Of a stretch of DNA of 16,953 nt, positions 1 through 6,599 are shown in pieces. The stretch comes from a bacterium UBP10_UBA1149 (GTDB lineage Bacteria > Desulfobacterota > Binatia > UBA1149), in contig DBZX01000055.1 in the NCBI GenBank assembly GCA_002311335.1, forward strand, positions 45,729 to 62,681, read 5' to 3'. The notes below the pieces were generated by a model. The model was not told the origin of the DNA, did no database searches, and was given only the letters and a program-made list of their open reading frames with translations. The stretch's first letter is position 1. Every line of letters begins with the position of its first letter. Position numbers and translations under genes: made by a program.

Positions 1-15
1 GGGGGGGGGGGGGGG
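1..15. other. Homopolymer G run at contig edge
   Basis: Fifteen consecutive G at the very start, followed directly by ordinary GC-rich sequence. Such terminal G runs typically come from two-colour sequencing chemistry or a poorly trimmed assembly end. I treat it as a probable artefact, so the 5' context of the first gene is unreliable. Confidence 0.7.
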
Positions 16-42
16 CCCGCCTCGGCCTGCAGGCTCAACGCG

Positions 43-1416
43 ATGAGTGGTGGTCGAAAGATTTCCTACCAGCCCACGGCCGGGCTGAGTTACGATCCCA
101 TCGAAACGCTCTACTGGGACAGTGAAGCGCTGCAGGGCGAGGTCGACAGGGTTTTCGAGGTCTGCTCGGGCTGTCGCATGTGCTTCAAGTACTGCGATTC
201 TTTTCCGTTGCTGTTCAAGGAGGTCGACGAGGCCTGCGGCGGCGATGTGTCGTTGGTTTCGCCAGAGGTGACCGAGCAGGTGATGGACTCCTGCTTCCAG
301 TGCAAGCTCTGCGAAGTGCAGTGTCCATACACGCCTCGCGACGATCACGAGTTCAAGCTGGATTTTCCGCGCCTGGTGCACCGCTGGAAGGCGCAGCGCG
401 CGCGCAGCAGAAAGGGTAGTCTCGGAGAGCGGGTGCTTGCCAACCCTGACCGACTTGGCGCCCTGGCAAGAGCGAGCGGCGGCATGGCCAATGTCTTGAA
501 CCGATCGCGGCTTCACCGCTTGTTCATGGAAAAGGTGCTCGGCGTGCACCGCGAAAAGCTGCTCCCCGATTTTGCGCGCAGCACTTTCGAGAAGTGGGCC
601 CGCCGCGACGGCCTGTGCAGAGATGTCGACAACAATGCAGACGCGCCGGAAGCCGTGCTCTTCCAGACCTGCTTTGTGCAACACAACTCGCCGGAGCTGG
701 GGCGTGACGCTATCGAGGTGCTGCAGCGCAACGGCGTGAAAGTTGTTTGCGCCGAAGGGTTTCGTTGCTGTGGAATGCCGGCCTGGGAAAGCGGCGACCT
801 CGACACCTTGCGGGCCAACGCCCGTGTAAACCTTGACCTGCTCGACCCCTTCGTTGAGCTCGGTGCCAGGGTGCTGGCCATCAACCCCACCTGCTCGATG
901 ATGATGCGCCGAGAGTGGCCCGAGTTGCTCGAGGGAGAAGATCGCGAGAGGGCCCAGCGCCTCGCGCCCCTGGTAGCCGACGTGAGCGAGTACCTGTGGA
1001 GCCTGCGTGACGAAGCTCGTTTCAATACCGATTTTCTCAGCAGCCCCGGCGACAAGGTGGCTTACCACGCACCCTGTCACCTGCGCGCCCAGTCCGTGGG
1101 GTTTCCCGGGCGCGACCTGCTGCGGGGTATCCCCGGCGTAAAGCCGGCAATGACCATGGAGTGCTGCGGCCACGACGGCACCTGGTCGATGACCGTGCGC
1201 GGCTTCGAGGCCTCGGTCCGCGTGGGCAAGAAGGCCTTCGATGGTATGCAGTCGGCCGACAGCGAAGTGTGGGCCACTGATTGTCCGCTGGCCGCTATAC
1301 AGTTTGAGCAACACGCCGGCCGTCGCGCCATGCATCCGCTGACCGTGCTGGCGCGGGCCTACAGGCAGGACGGATTCGAAAAACGATTGCGTCAACCGGG
1401 GGACGAGAGCCAATGA
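43..1416 (+). CDS. GlpC/HdrD-like Fe-S oxidoreductase (two 4Fe-4S motifs plus two CCG domains)
   Basis: A 457-residue soluble electron-transfer protein related to GlpC and the heterodisulfide-reductase D subunit. It has two ferredoxin-type cysteine sets near the N terminus: C41, C44, C47, C51 and C84, C87, C90, C94. These are followed by two cysteine-rich CCG domains: C210 with C242-C243-G244 and C284, and H342-A-P-C345-H with C374-C375-G376 and C414. No membrane segment is visible. It overlaps the next gene, DUF3501, by ATGA, so the two are translationally coupled. In many genomes this pair lies beside a rubrerythrin gene, which would be off the left edge here. The reading frame stays open back to the poly-G end, so an earlier start cannot be excluded, but the N terminus looks typical. 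Family assignment is firm; the electron partners and exact role are unknown, and a link to peroxide or redox defence is only inferred from the usual neighbourhood. Confidence 0.88.
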   Translation: MSGGRKISYQPTAGLSYDPIETLYWDSEALQGEVDRVFEVCSGCRMCFKYCDSFPLLFKEVDEACGGDVSLVSPEVTEQVMDSCFQCKLCEVQCPYTPRDDHEFKLDFPRLVHRWKAQRARSRKGSLGERVLANPDRLGALARASGGMANVLNRSRLHRLFMEKVLGVHREKLLPDFARSTFEKWARRDGLCRDVDNNADAPEAVLFQTCFVQHNSPELGRDAIEVLQRNGVKVVCAEGFRCCGMPAWESGDLDTLRANARVNLDLLDPFVELGARVLAINPTCSMMMRREWPELLEGEDRERAQRLAPLVADVSEYLWSLRDEARFNTDFLSSPGDKVAYHAPCHLRAQSVGFPGRDLLRGIPGVKPAMTMECCGHDGTWSMTVRGFEASVRVGKKAFDGMQSADSEVWATDCPLAAIQFEQHAGRRAMHPLTVLARAYRQDGFEKRLRQPGDESQ

Positions 1417-1976
1417 GGCGTGTAGAGCGTGATGAAATAATCGACTACGTCAGTTACCAGGAGAAGCGTGACCCCATACGTACGAGGGTGATGGCGCTCA
1501 AGAAGGTCAGGCGCGTGCACGTGGGCGAGTATCTCACCTTCCTGTTTGAGAACCACGACACGGTGCTTTACCAGGTGCAGGAAATGATGCGGGTGGAGTG
1601 CATCGTGCGCGAGATCGATATCGAGCACGAGATGATGACTTACAACGAGCTACTGGGCGGGGAGGGCGAACTCGGCTGCACGCTCCTGGTTGAAATCGAC
1701 GACGCAAAAATCCGCGCCGAGTTGTTGTCGCGCTGGCAGGATCTTCCCGACCACGTGTACGTGGAGACCGCCGACGGTAGAAAGCTGGGCCCGGTCATAG
1801 ACGAGCGGCAACGCGACGACCGCAGACTGTCGACCGTGCAGTACCTCAAGTTTGCCCTGGGCCGCTCGGCCCCGGTGGCCGTTGGTGTTGACTACCCCGC
1901 TGGCGGTATAACCGCACGCAGCGAGTTGACCGCGGAACAGGCGCAGGCCCTGTTGACTGACCTCGAAGGCAGCTGA
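1413..1976 (+). CDS. DUF3501 family protein
   Basis: A 187-residue protein recognised as DUF3501. The N terminus is rich in charged residues (MRRVERDEIIDYV), followed by a conserved core with EMMRVECIV and the motif MMTYNELLGG, then a stretch ending VQYLKFALG. No catalytic motif, signal peptide or membrane helix is evident. The start ATG overlaps the stop of the upstream GlpC-like gene (ATGA), which fixes the start and implies co-translation. The family occurs almost always beside GlpC-like Fe-S proteins and often rubrerythrin, so it probably acts in the same redox complex. No biochemical function is known to me, so none is assigned. Confidence 0.88.
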   Translation: MRRVERDEIIDYVSYQEKRDPIRTRVMALKKVRRVHVGEYLTFLFENHDTVLYQVQEMMRVECIVREIDIEHEMMTYNELLGGEGELGCTLLVEIDDAKIRAELLSRWQDLPDHVYVETADGRKLGPVIDERQRDDRRLSTVQYLKFALGRSAPVAVGVDYPAGGITARSELTAEQAQALLTDLEGS

Positions 1977-1988
1977 AGTACCCACCCT

Positions 1989-1995
1989 GGGGGAG
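1989..1995 (+). promoter_or_regulatory. Strong Shine-Dalgarno for the SDR gene
   Basis: The purine run GGGGGAG lies 5 bases before ATG 2001. It supports that start and, with a gap of only 24 bases after DUF3501, suggests the SDR is read on the same transcript. Confidence 0.6.
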
Positions 1996-2000
1996 AATAA

Positions 2001-2816
2001 ATGGCGAGACTGGAAGGAAAGACCGCACTGGTAACCGGTGCAGCCTCTGGCATAGGCGCGGCCACGGCCTTGGCGTTTGCCCGCGAGGGCGCGCGCGTAG
2101 GGGGTCTGGACCTGGTCCAGCCCGATGCGCAGGCCTGGGCCGAGGTCGAGGCAGCCGCTTCGGCCGGGGCTACGCGATTTGAAATTGCCGACGTGACCGA
2201 TCCCGACGCGGTGTCGGCGGCCGTTGGCCGCGTGGCCGACGACTTCGGGTCCATAGACGTGCTGGTAAACGCCGCCGGGGTCGGCGGCGGCGGCGCGGTT
2301 CACGATCTCGCCATAGAGGAGTGGGACCGTATCATCGACGTCAACCTCAAGGGCACCTTTCTCGTCAACAGGGCTGTCCTGCCGCACATGCTTGAGCGCC
2401 GATCGGGCAGCGTGATAAACATCGCGAGCATAGAGGGACTGGAGGGCACCGAGGGTGGCAGCGCCTACAACGCGAGCAAGGGGGGCGTGGTGTTGCTCAC
2501 CAAGAACATGGCCATGGACTACGGCCGGATGGGTATACGGGTAAACGCGATCTGCCCGGGCTTTGTTCGCACGCCCTTGACGGCACTGCTGTTCGAGCAG
2601 GGCATGAAAGATTACCTCGACTCCTTTATCGAACATCACCAGCTTGGCCGCATTGGCGAGCCCCATGAGATAGCCGCCGGGGTGCTGTTCCTGGCGAGCG
2701 AAGACGCGTCGTTCGTGAGCGGTCACTCGCTGGTGATAGACGGTGGCATGACGGCCGGCCACAGCGTGGGCTTTCGGCGCATGATGGGGCTGGAACCCGA
2801 CGGCGAGGATGCGTGA
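2001..2816 (+). CDS. Classical SDR-family oxidoreductase (NAD-type)
   Basis: A 271-residue short-chain dehydrogenase/reductase expected to oxidise or reduce an alcohol/ketone in the cytoplasm. The Rossmann glycine motif is T12-G-A-A-S-G-I-G19, and D37 after the second strand points to NAD(H) rather than NADP(H). N90-A-A-G stabilises the core. The catalytic tetrad is N115, S143, Y156 and K160 (YNASK). The C-terminal half has the usual ICPGFVRTPL and ends the fold at LVIDGGM, with about 20 extra residues after it. The stop codon lies inside the GTGA that starts the next gene, a BaiE-like dehydratase, so the two products probably act in sequence, for example oxidation of a hydroxyl followed by elimination. 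Substrate cannot be read from the sequence. It also follows the DUF3501 gene closely, but whether that is functional is unclear. Confidence 0.92.
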   Translation: MARLEGKTALVTGAASGIGAATALAFAREGARVGGLDLVQPDAQAWAEVEAAASAGATRFEIADVTDPDAVSAAVGRVADDFGSIDVLVNAAGVGGGGAVHDLAIEEWDRIIDVNLKGTFLVNRAVLPHMLERRSGSVINIASIEGLEGTEGGSAYNASKGGVVLLTKNMAMDYGRMGIRVNAICPGFVRTPLTALLFEQGMKDYLDSFIEHHQLGRIGEPHEIAAGVLFLASEDASFVSGHSLVIDGGMTAGHSVGFRRMMGLEPDGEDA

Positions 2817-3277
2817 CGGTGGGCAAGCTCGATGACATCGAAGGGATACGACAACTCAAGTACCGCTATTTTCGTTGCCTGGACAGCAAGGATTGGGAGG
2901 GGTTGGCCGACTGCCTGGCCCAGGACTGCAGCGCGGCTTACGACAGCGGCAAGTACTCCTACCAGGGCCGCGACGCGATAATGGAGTTTCTGAGCGGCTC
3001 GCTGGGTAGCAGTGAGATCGTGAGCCTGCACCATGGCCACCATCCCGAAATTGAGCTGACCGGCAGCGACAGCGCGCGTGGCACCTGGTACCTCGAGGAT
3101 TACCTGGTCTTCGTGGAGTCCGACGCGCGCTTGCGCGGCGCGGCTTTTTACCACGACGAGTATCGCCGGGTTGACGGCTCCTGGAAGATCAGCCGCACCG
3201 GCTACGTACGCACTTTTGAAGAAAGCAACGACGGCTCGGGCTGGAAGCTTAACAGTTACGGCGACCAGCTGAAGTAG
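2813..3277 (+). CDS. BaiE/Hsh2-like dehydratase of the SnoaL/NTF2 fold
   Basis: A 154-residue NTF2-fold protein (SnoaL_4 type) resembling bile-acid 7-alpha-dehydratase BaiE. Comparison with the BaiE sequence as I remember it aligns with almost no gaps over the core. The five BaiE active-site positions (Y30, D35, Y54, H83, D106) correspond to Y19, D24, Y43, H73 and D96 here. Shared blocks include YFRCLD at 19-24, an HxGHxPEI block (HHGHHPEI) at 73-80, WYLED at 92-96 and GYVR near residue 126. BaiE and the aerobic Hsh2 remove the 7-alpha hydroxyl of a 3-keto-4-ene steroid. A water elimination on a steroid-like or other alpha,beta-unsaturated ketone is therefore a reasonable guess, but many SnoaL_4 proteins have other roles. 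The start is GTG, overlapping the SDR stop by 4 bases, which ties the two functionally. No signal peptide. The fold is near certain; the reaction is inferred. Confidence 0.82.
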   Translation: MTVGKLDDIEGIRQLKYRYFRCLDSKDWEGLADCLAQDCSAAYDSGKYSYQGRDAIMEFLSGSLGSSEIVSLHHGHHPEIELTGSDSARGTWYLEDYLVFVESDARLRGAAFYHDEYRRVDGSWKISRTGYVRTFEESNDGSGWKLNSYGDQLK

Positions 3278-3314
3278 CCCGTCGGCCGAAAGGTCAGCCG
3301 TGAGCGGCCTTCAG
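3269..3314. terminator. Possible bidirectional hairpin between convergent genes
   Basis: CTGAAG (3269-3274) pairs with CTTCAG (3309-3314). After a 2-base bulge, GCC pairs with GGC, and the loop holds a small GGCC-GAAA-GGTC hairpin. It spans the stop codons of both convergent genes. No T-tract follows on either strand, so termination is only a possibility. Confidence 0.22.
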
Positions 3315-4189
3315 TCGCCTTTAACCGGTTGTATCACTTCGCGGGCGTAACGCTCGAAGGCCGACAGCTTGGCGTCGAGCGGTACCTGTTCGCGGCCTTC
3401 GTACAGCACCCAGGGCATGGTGAGTATGCCGGTGACTCCTTTCTTGCCCAGCGCACTTATGGCCGCCGGTTCAAAGGCATCGATGGGCGACACCCAGGAC
3501 TCAAAAGGGGAGTCGGCCTTGCCCAGCTCACGCCGCCGTTGGCCGATCCAATCGAGCGAGGCGAGAATCTCTTCGCTGCTCTGTCGCTCGGAAATCCAAC
3601 CGTCATTTTCGGCCGCGCGTTTCAGGGCCCGCTGCGAAGTGCCGCCCACCAGGATTCTCGGCGCCGCGGGAGGCTCCGGCTGCATGGTCGTCTCGGGAAA
3701 GTCGTAGAACTCGCCGTGGTGTTGCTGCCAGCCCCCGGCCGAAAGTTTGCGGATGACGGCAATGGCCTCGTCGGCGCGCCGACCGCGCGCGGCAAACTGC
3801 TGGTCGGCCAGCTCGAACTCCTCGCGCATCCAGCCCATGCCCACGCCCAGGGCCACGCGGTCGCGGCTCATTACCGACAGCGTGGAGAGCTGCTTCGCCA
3901 CGTGTACGGGGTGACGGGCGGGCAGGACGTAGATGTTGGTAAAGAATTCGAGCGTCTCGGTGGCCGCGGCCATCATGGCGATGGCCACCAACGGGTCGGG
4001 CCAGGGGGTGGTCTGTTGGTCCCACCAGGGCAGTCCGTCATCGGTGTAGGGATACTTGGATTCAAGCCGCCGCGGAAAGGCCAGGTGGTCGGAGACCGCC
4101 ACGGCGGTAAAACCGTGCGCTTCGGCAGCCCGCGCAAGCTCGACGAAGTGGAGGGGGTCGTTCATGGCGGTGGCGCAGGCAAACTTCAT
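3311..4189 (-). CDS. LLM-class flavin/F420-dependent oxidoreductase (TIGR03619-like)
   Basis: A 292-residue luciferase-like (beta/alpha)8-barrel oxidoreductase. It starts with MKFACATAMNDP, and the barrel carries SDHLAFP around residues 33-39. The phosphate/cofactor-binding region RHPVHVAKQLSTLSVMS is followed by the signature VALGVGMGWMREEF, typical of the TIGR03619-like, putatively F420-using group. The C-terminal part holds PRILVGGTS, typical of the later barrel strands. Substrate is unknown. The family includes enzymes acting on secondary alcohols, imines and coenzyme-bound substrates, but nothing here identifies one. Use of F420 rather than FMN is an inference from subfamily resemblance. 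It converges on the BaiE-like gene with 33 bases between stops. It is divergent from the alkylsulfatase gene across 97 bases, so the two could share a control region. Confidence 0.9.
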   Translation of the reverse strand: MKFACATAMNDPLHFVELARAAEAHGFTAVAVSDHLAFPRRLESKYPYTDDGLPWWDQQTTPWPDPLVAIAMMAAATETLEFFTNIYVLPARHPVHVAKQLSTLSVMSRDRVALGVGMGWMREEFELADQQFAARGRRADEAIAVIRKLSAGGWQQHHGEFYDFPETTMQPEPPAAPRILVGGTSQRALKRAAENDGWISERQSSEEILASLDWIGQRRRELGKADSPFESWVSPIDAFEPAAISALGKKGVTGILTMPWVLYEGREQVPLDAKLSAFERYAREVIQPVKGD

Positions 4190-4272
4190 GGTGGTGTTTC
4201 ACTTACAAGTTGCCGTCGACAGTGACAACAGACAAAGTATTCCGTCACGCGCCGGCGAAGCTGGCCGGGCGA

Positions 4273-4278
4273 AGGGAG
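4273..4278 (+). promoter_or_regulatory. Shine-Dalgarno deciding the TTG start of the alkylsulfatase
   Basis: AGGGAG lies 8 bases before TTG 4287 and in the right frame. Starting there gives a lipoprotein-like signal sequence. The in-frame ATGs further upstream (4056, 4164, 4188) lie inside or at the very edge of the divergent LLM gene, and the next downstream ATG (4332) would delete the charged N region. Confidence 0.6.
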
Positions 4279-4286
4279 AACTCAAC

Positions 4287-6044
4287 TTGAGACTCAACTA
4301 CAAGATCACGACAGCGCTGCCGACAGCGCTGATGATGACACTGCTGCTGCTGTCCTCCTCCGCTTGCGGCGGAGCCGACGACAGCACGGACGGCCCGCGC
4401 CTGGTGGCCAGCCCCGAGGGCCTCGCACAGCACAGCGCCGAGTTCGAGAAAAAGATTTACCGGGTCAATGAAAGCGTGCACGTGGCGGTGGGCTACGCGC
4501 TGGCCAACGCCATAATGATCGAAGGTGACGACGGCGTCATTATCGTTGACACCACCGAGAGCCTCGAGACCGGGCACGAGGTGCGGCAGGCGTTTCGCCG
4601 GCTGGTCGACAAGCCCGTCGCTGCCATCATATATACCCACAACCACAGCGACCACGTGCTGGGCGCGCGCGCCTTCGTGGACGATCCCGACAACCCGCCG
4701 GCGGTATACGCGCACAGCAGCACCGAGGCTCATATAAACCGCATCATCAACGTGGTGAGGCCGGCCATCGTGCACCGCAGCATGCAGATGTTCGGAAACT
4801 ACCTTCCTGAAGGCCAGCAGGTGAACTGCGGCATAGGGCCGCGCCTGCACACCGGCCACGGTGGCGGCACCGCGGCCTTGATCAGGCCCACGCATACTTT
4901 TGACGACGAGCTCGACGTTGAGATTGCAGGCGTACGCATCAGGCTCGTGCACGCGCCCGGGGAGACGCCCGACCAGTTGTTCGTGTGGCTGCCCGACAGC
5001 AGGACGCTGCTGCCCGGCGACAATTTCTACCGCGCGTTTCCCAACCTCTACACCATACGCGGCACCGGTTACCGCGATGTCATGGACTGGGTACGCAGCC
5101 TCGACGCCATGCGCCGTTACCAGCCCGAGTACCTCGTGCCCAGTCACACTCGGCCACTGGAGGGCGGGGCTCACATAGAAGAGCAACTCAGGGATTACCG
5201 CGACGCTATACAGTACGTTCATGACCAGTCGATACGCGGGATCAACAAGGGCCTGACACCCGGAGAACTCGTGGATTTCGTGAGCCTGCCTGTCCACCTC
5301 GCCGAGAACCCGTGGCTGCAGGAGTACTATGGCACCGTGGAGTGGTCGGTGCGGTCGGTGTTCGACGGCTACCTTGGCTGGTTTGACGGCAACACGGCAA
5401 CTCTTTCTCCGGTGGCGCCCGACCGGCGCGCGCGCCTTATGGCCGAACTCGCTTCGGGCGAGCGCACGCTTGAGCAGGCGGCGCGGGACGCGCTGGAGGG
5501 GGGCGATGCGGCCTGGGCGGCCGAGCTGAGCGACCAGCTCGTGCGCCTCGAACCCGGCAACGAGGGTTTCAGGACGCTCAAAGCCCGTGCCCTCGAAGCG
5601 CTGGCGGCGGGCCAGGTGAGCCCCAACGGAAGATATTTTTATCTCACCCAGGCCGGTTTTCTGCGCGGCGAGATCGTCCCCGACGAGGGACCCGGGCTCA
5701 ACCTGACCGACGAGATGTTCTACGGCTTTCCGCTCGCCGACATCATGAGCTCGATGGCCGTGCGCCTCGACGCCGACAAGGCGGCCGACGTAGACCGGGT
5801 GGTGGGCTTCGTGTTTCCCGACACCGAAGAGAAGTTCATGTTGCACGTCAGGCGCGGGGTCGTCGAGGTGCAGCCCTACTTTTTCGCCGAGCCGGAGGTC
5901 ACGGTGACGGTCGCGTCGACGACGTGGAAAGACATCCTCGTTCGCCGTCGCAACCCGGTGGCCGCGTTTGCCTCCGGCGACGTCAAGGTGGAAGGAGGCG
6001 CGTTGGACCTGGTGGGCTTCCTGGCGCTGTTTGACCGGACCTGA
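4287..6044 (+). CDS. Alkyl/aryl sulfatase of the SdsA1 type (metallo-beta-lactamase fold), probable lipoprotein
   Basis: From TTG 4287 the product is 585 residues. A signal sequence (charged start, then LMMTLLLLSSSAC) ends at C27, followed by GG and an acidic linker, so I predict a lipoprotein exported to the periplasm or outer membrane. The metallo-beta-lactamase domain covers about residues 55-300. It has the zinc motif H118-N-H120-S-D122-H123, a PGET motif at 224-227, G-D245-N and H287 (SHTRP). A helical dimerisation domain follows, with YYGTVEWSVRSVFDGY and GWFDGN near 365-370. The last ~120 residues form an SCP2-like C-terminal domain. Family members hydrolyse primary alkyl sulfates such as SDS to alcohol and sulfate. 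SdsA1 is about 70 residues longer. Asp245 sits where, as I recall, SdsA1 has a metal-bridging Glu, so the substrate may differ. Divergent from an LLM oxidoreductase. Confidence 0.88.
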   Translation: MRLNYKITTALPTALMMTLLLLSSSACGGADDSTDGPRLVASPEGLAQHSAEFEKKIYRVNESVHVAVGYALANAIMIEGDDGVIIVDTTESLETGHEVRQAFRRLVDKPVAAIIYTHNHSDHVLGARAFVDDPDNPPAVYAHSSTEAHINRIINVVRPAIVHRSMQMFGNYLPEGQQVNCGIGPRLHTGHGGGTAALIRPTHTFDDELDVEIAGVRIRLVHAPGETPDQLFVWLPDSRTLLPGDNFYRAFPNLYTIRGTGYRDVMDWVRSLDAMRRYQPEYLVPSHTRPLEGGAHIEEQLRDYRDAIQYVHDQSIRGINKGLTPGELVDFVSLPVHLAENPWLQEYYGTVEWSVRSVFDGYLGWFDGNTATLSPVAPDRRARLMAELASGERTLEQAARDALEGGDAAWAAELSDQLVRLEPGNEGFRTLKARALEALAAGQVSPNGRYFYLTQAGFLRGEIVPDEGPGLNLTDEMFYGFPLADIMSSMAVRLDADKAADVDRVVGFVFPDTEEKFMLHVRRGVVEVQPYFFAEPEVTVTVASTTWKDILVRRRNPVAAFASGDVKVEGGALDLVGFLALFDRT

Positions 6045-6062
6045 AGGGGAGGCCTGTCGCTT

Positions 6063-6497
6063 TCAGAGGATGAGCGTGACCGGGCCCTGGTTGACCAGGC
6101 TCACGTCCATCATGGCGCCGAACACGCCCTCGGCCACGGTCAATCCGTGGCCGCGCAGCGCTTCGCAGAACTCGCGGTAGATCGGCTCGGCCTGTTCGGG
6201 TGGCGCAGCGGCGGTAAACGAGGGCCGCCGCCCCGATTTTTTTTCGTTGGCGCAGAGGGTGAACTGGGAAATCGCCAGCACCTGGCCGTTGACCTGGGCG
6301 AGATCGAGGTTCATGCGGCCGTTCTCGTCGGCAAATACTCTCAGGCCGGCCACGCGGGTGGCCAGCGCCCGCGCCTGCTCGGCGGTGTCGGCGTGCTCTA
6401 CGCCCAGGAGCACCACGAAGCCGGTATCGATGCTGCCCACGCAGCTCCCGTCTACCTCGACCCGCGCTTGGCTCACCCTCTGTACGACCGCCTTCAT
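6063..6497 (-). CDS. dtd: D-aminoacyl-tRNA deacylase
   Basis: A 144-residue cytoplasmic editing enzyme that hydrolyses D-aminoacyl-tRNA (and glycyl-tRNA-Ala), freeing the tRNA. The diagnostic motifs are present: start MKAVVQRVSQARV, the catalytic-site SQFTL around residues 76-80, RRPSF near 90, and the near-C-terminal N-x-GPVT (NQGPVT) at 136-141, which forms the cross-subunit chiral-proofreading site together with the Gly-cisPro motif region. Length matches the bacterial family (about 145). It converges on the alkylsulfatase with an 18-base gap and diverges from the crotonase-fold gene over 102 bases, so it is probably transcribed alone. A housekeeping gene with no evident tie to its neighbours. 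Confidence 0.96.
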   Translation of the reverse strand: MKAVVQRVSQARVEVDGSCVGSIDTGFVVLLGVEHADTAEQARALATRVAGLRVFADENGRMNLDLAQVNGQVLAISQFTLCANEKKSGRRPSFTAAAPPEQAEPIYREFCEALRGHGLTVAEGVFGAMMDVSLVNQGPVTLIL

Positions 6498-6599
6498 GCC
6501 GGCGGTAAAACTGCCTTGAACCGGCGCTGGGGTAAAGGGCAGCCGGGCGCAACAACGAGCGGCGGTTACAAGCAGCGTGCGCTGTGCTAAAGAGGACGA

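Noticed and set aside
1650..2762. 370-codon open frame antisense across DUF3501 and the SDR
   Set aside because: Spans two genes with strong family motifs on the other strand and shows none itself.
4056..4286. 77-codon N-terminal extension of the alkylsulfatase
   Set aside because: Mostly antisense to the LLM gene; it would bury the lipoprotein signal, and TTG 4287 has a good Shine-Dalgarno.
4190..4286. Promoter boxes between the LLM and alkylsulfatase genes (TTGCCG on plus, TTGTCA on minus)
   Set aside because: Neither -35-like box has a convincing -10 at 16-18 bases; a promoter must exist here, but I cannot place it.
4245..5846. Long open frame of over 500 codons antisense to the alkylsulfatase
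   Set aside because: Its translation has no recognisable domain and is rich in His, Val and Arg, as expected for the complement of a GC-rich gene; the plus-strand frame has clear catalytic motifs.
6045..6062. Possible CTGAA/TTCAG hairpin between the alkylsulfatase and dtd stops
   Set aside because: Only 5-6 pairs and no T-tract; too weak to call a terminator.
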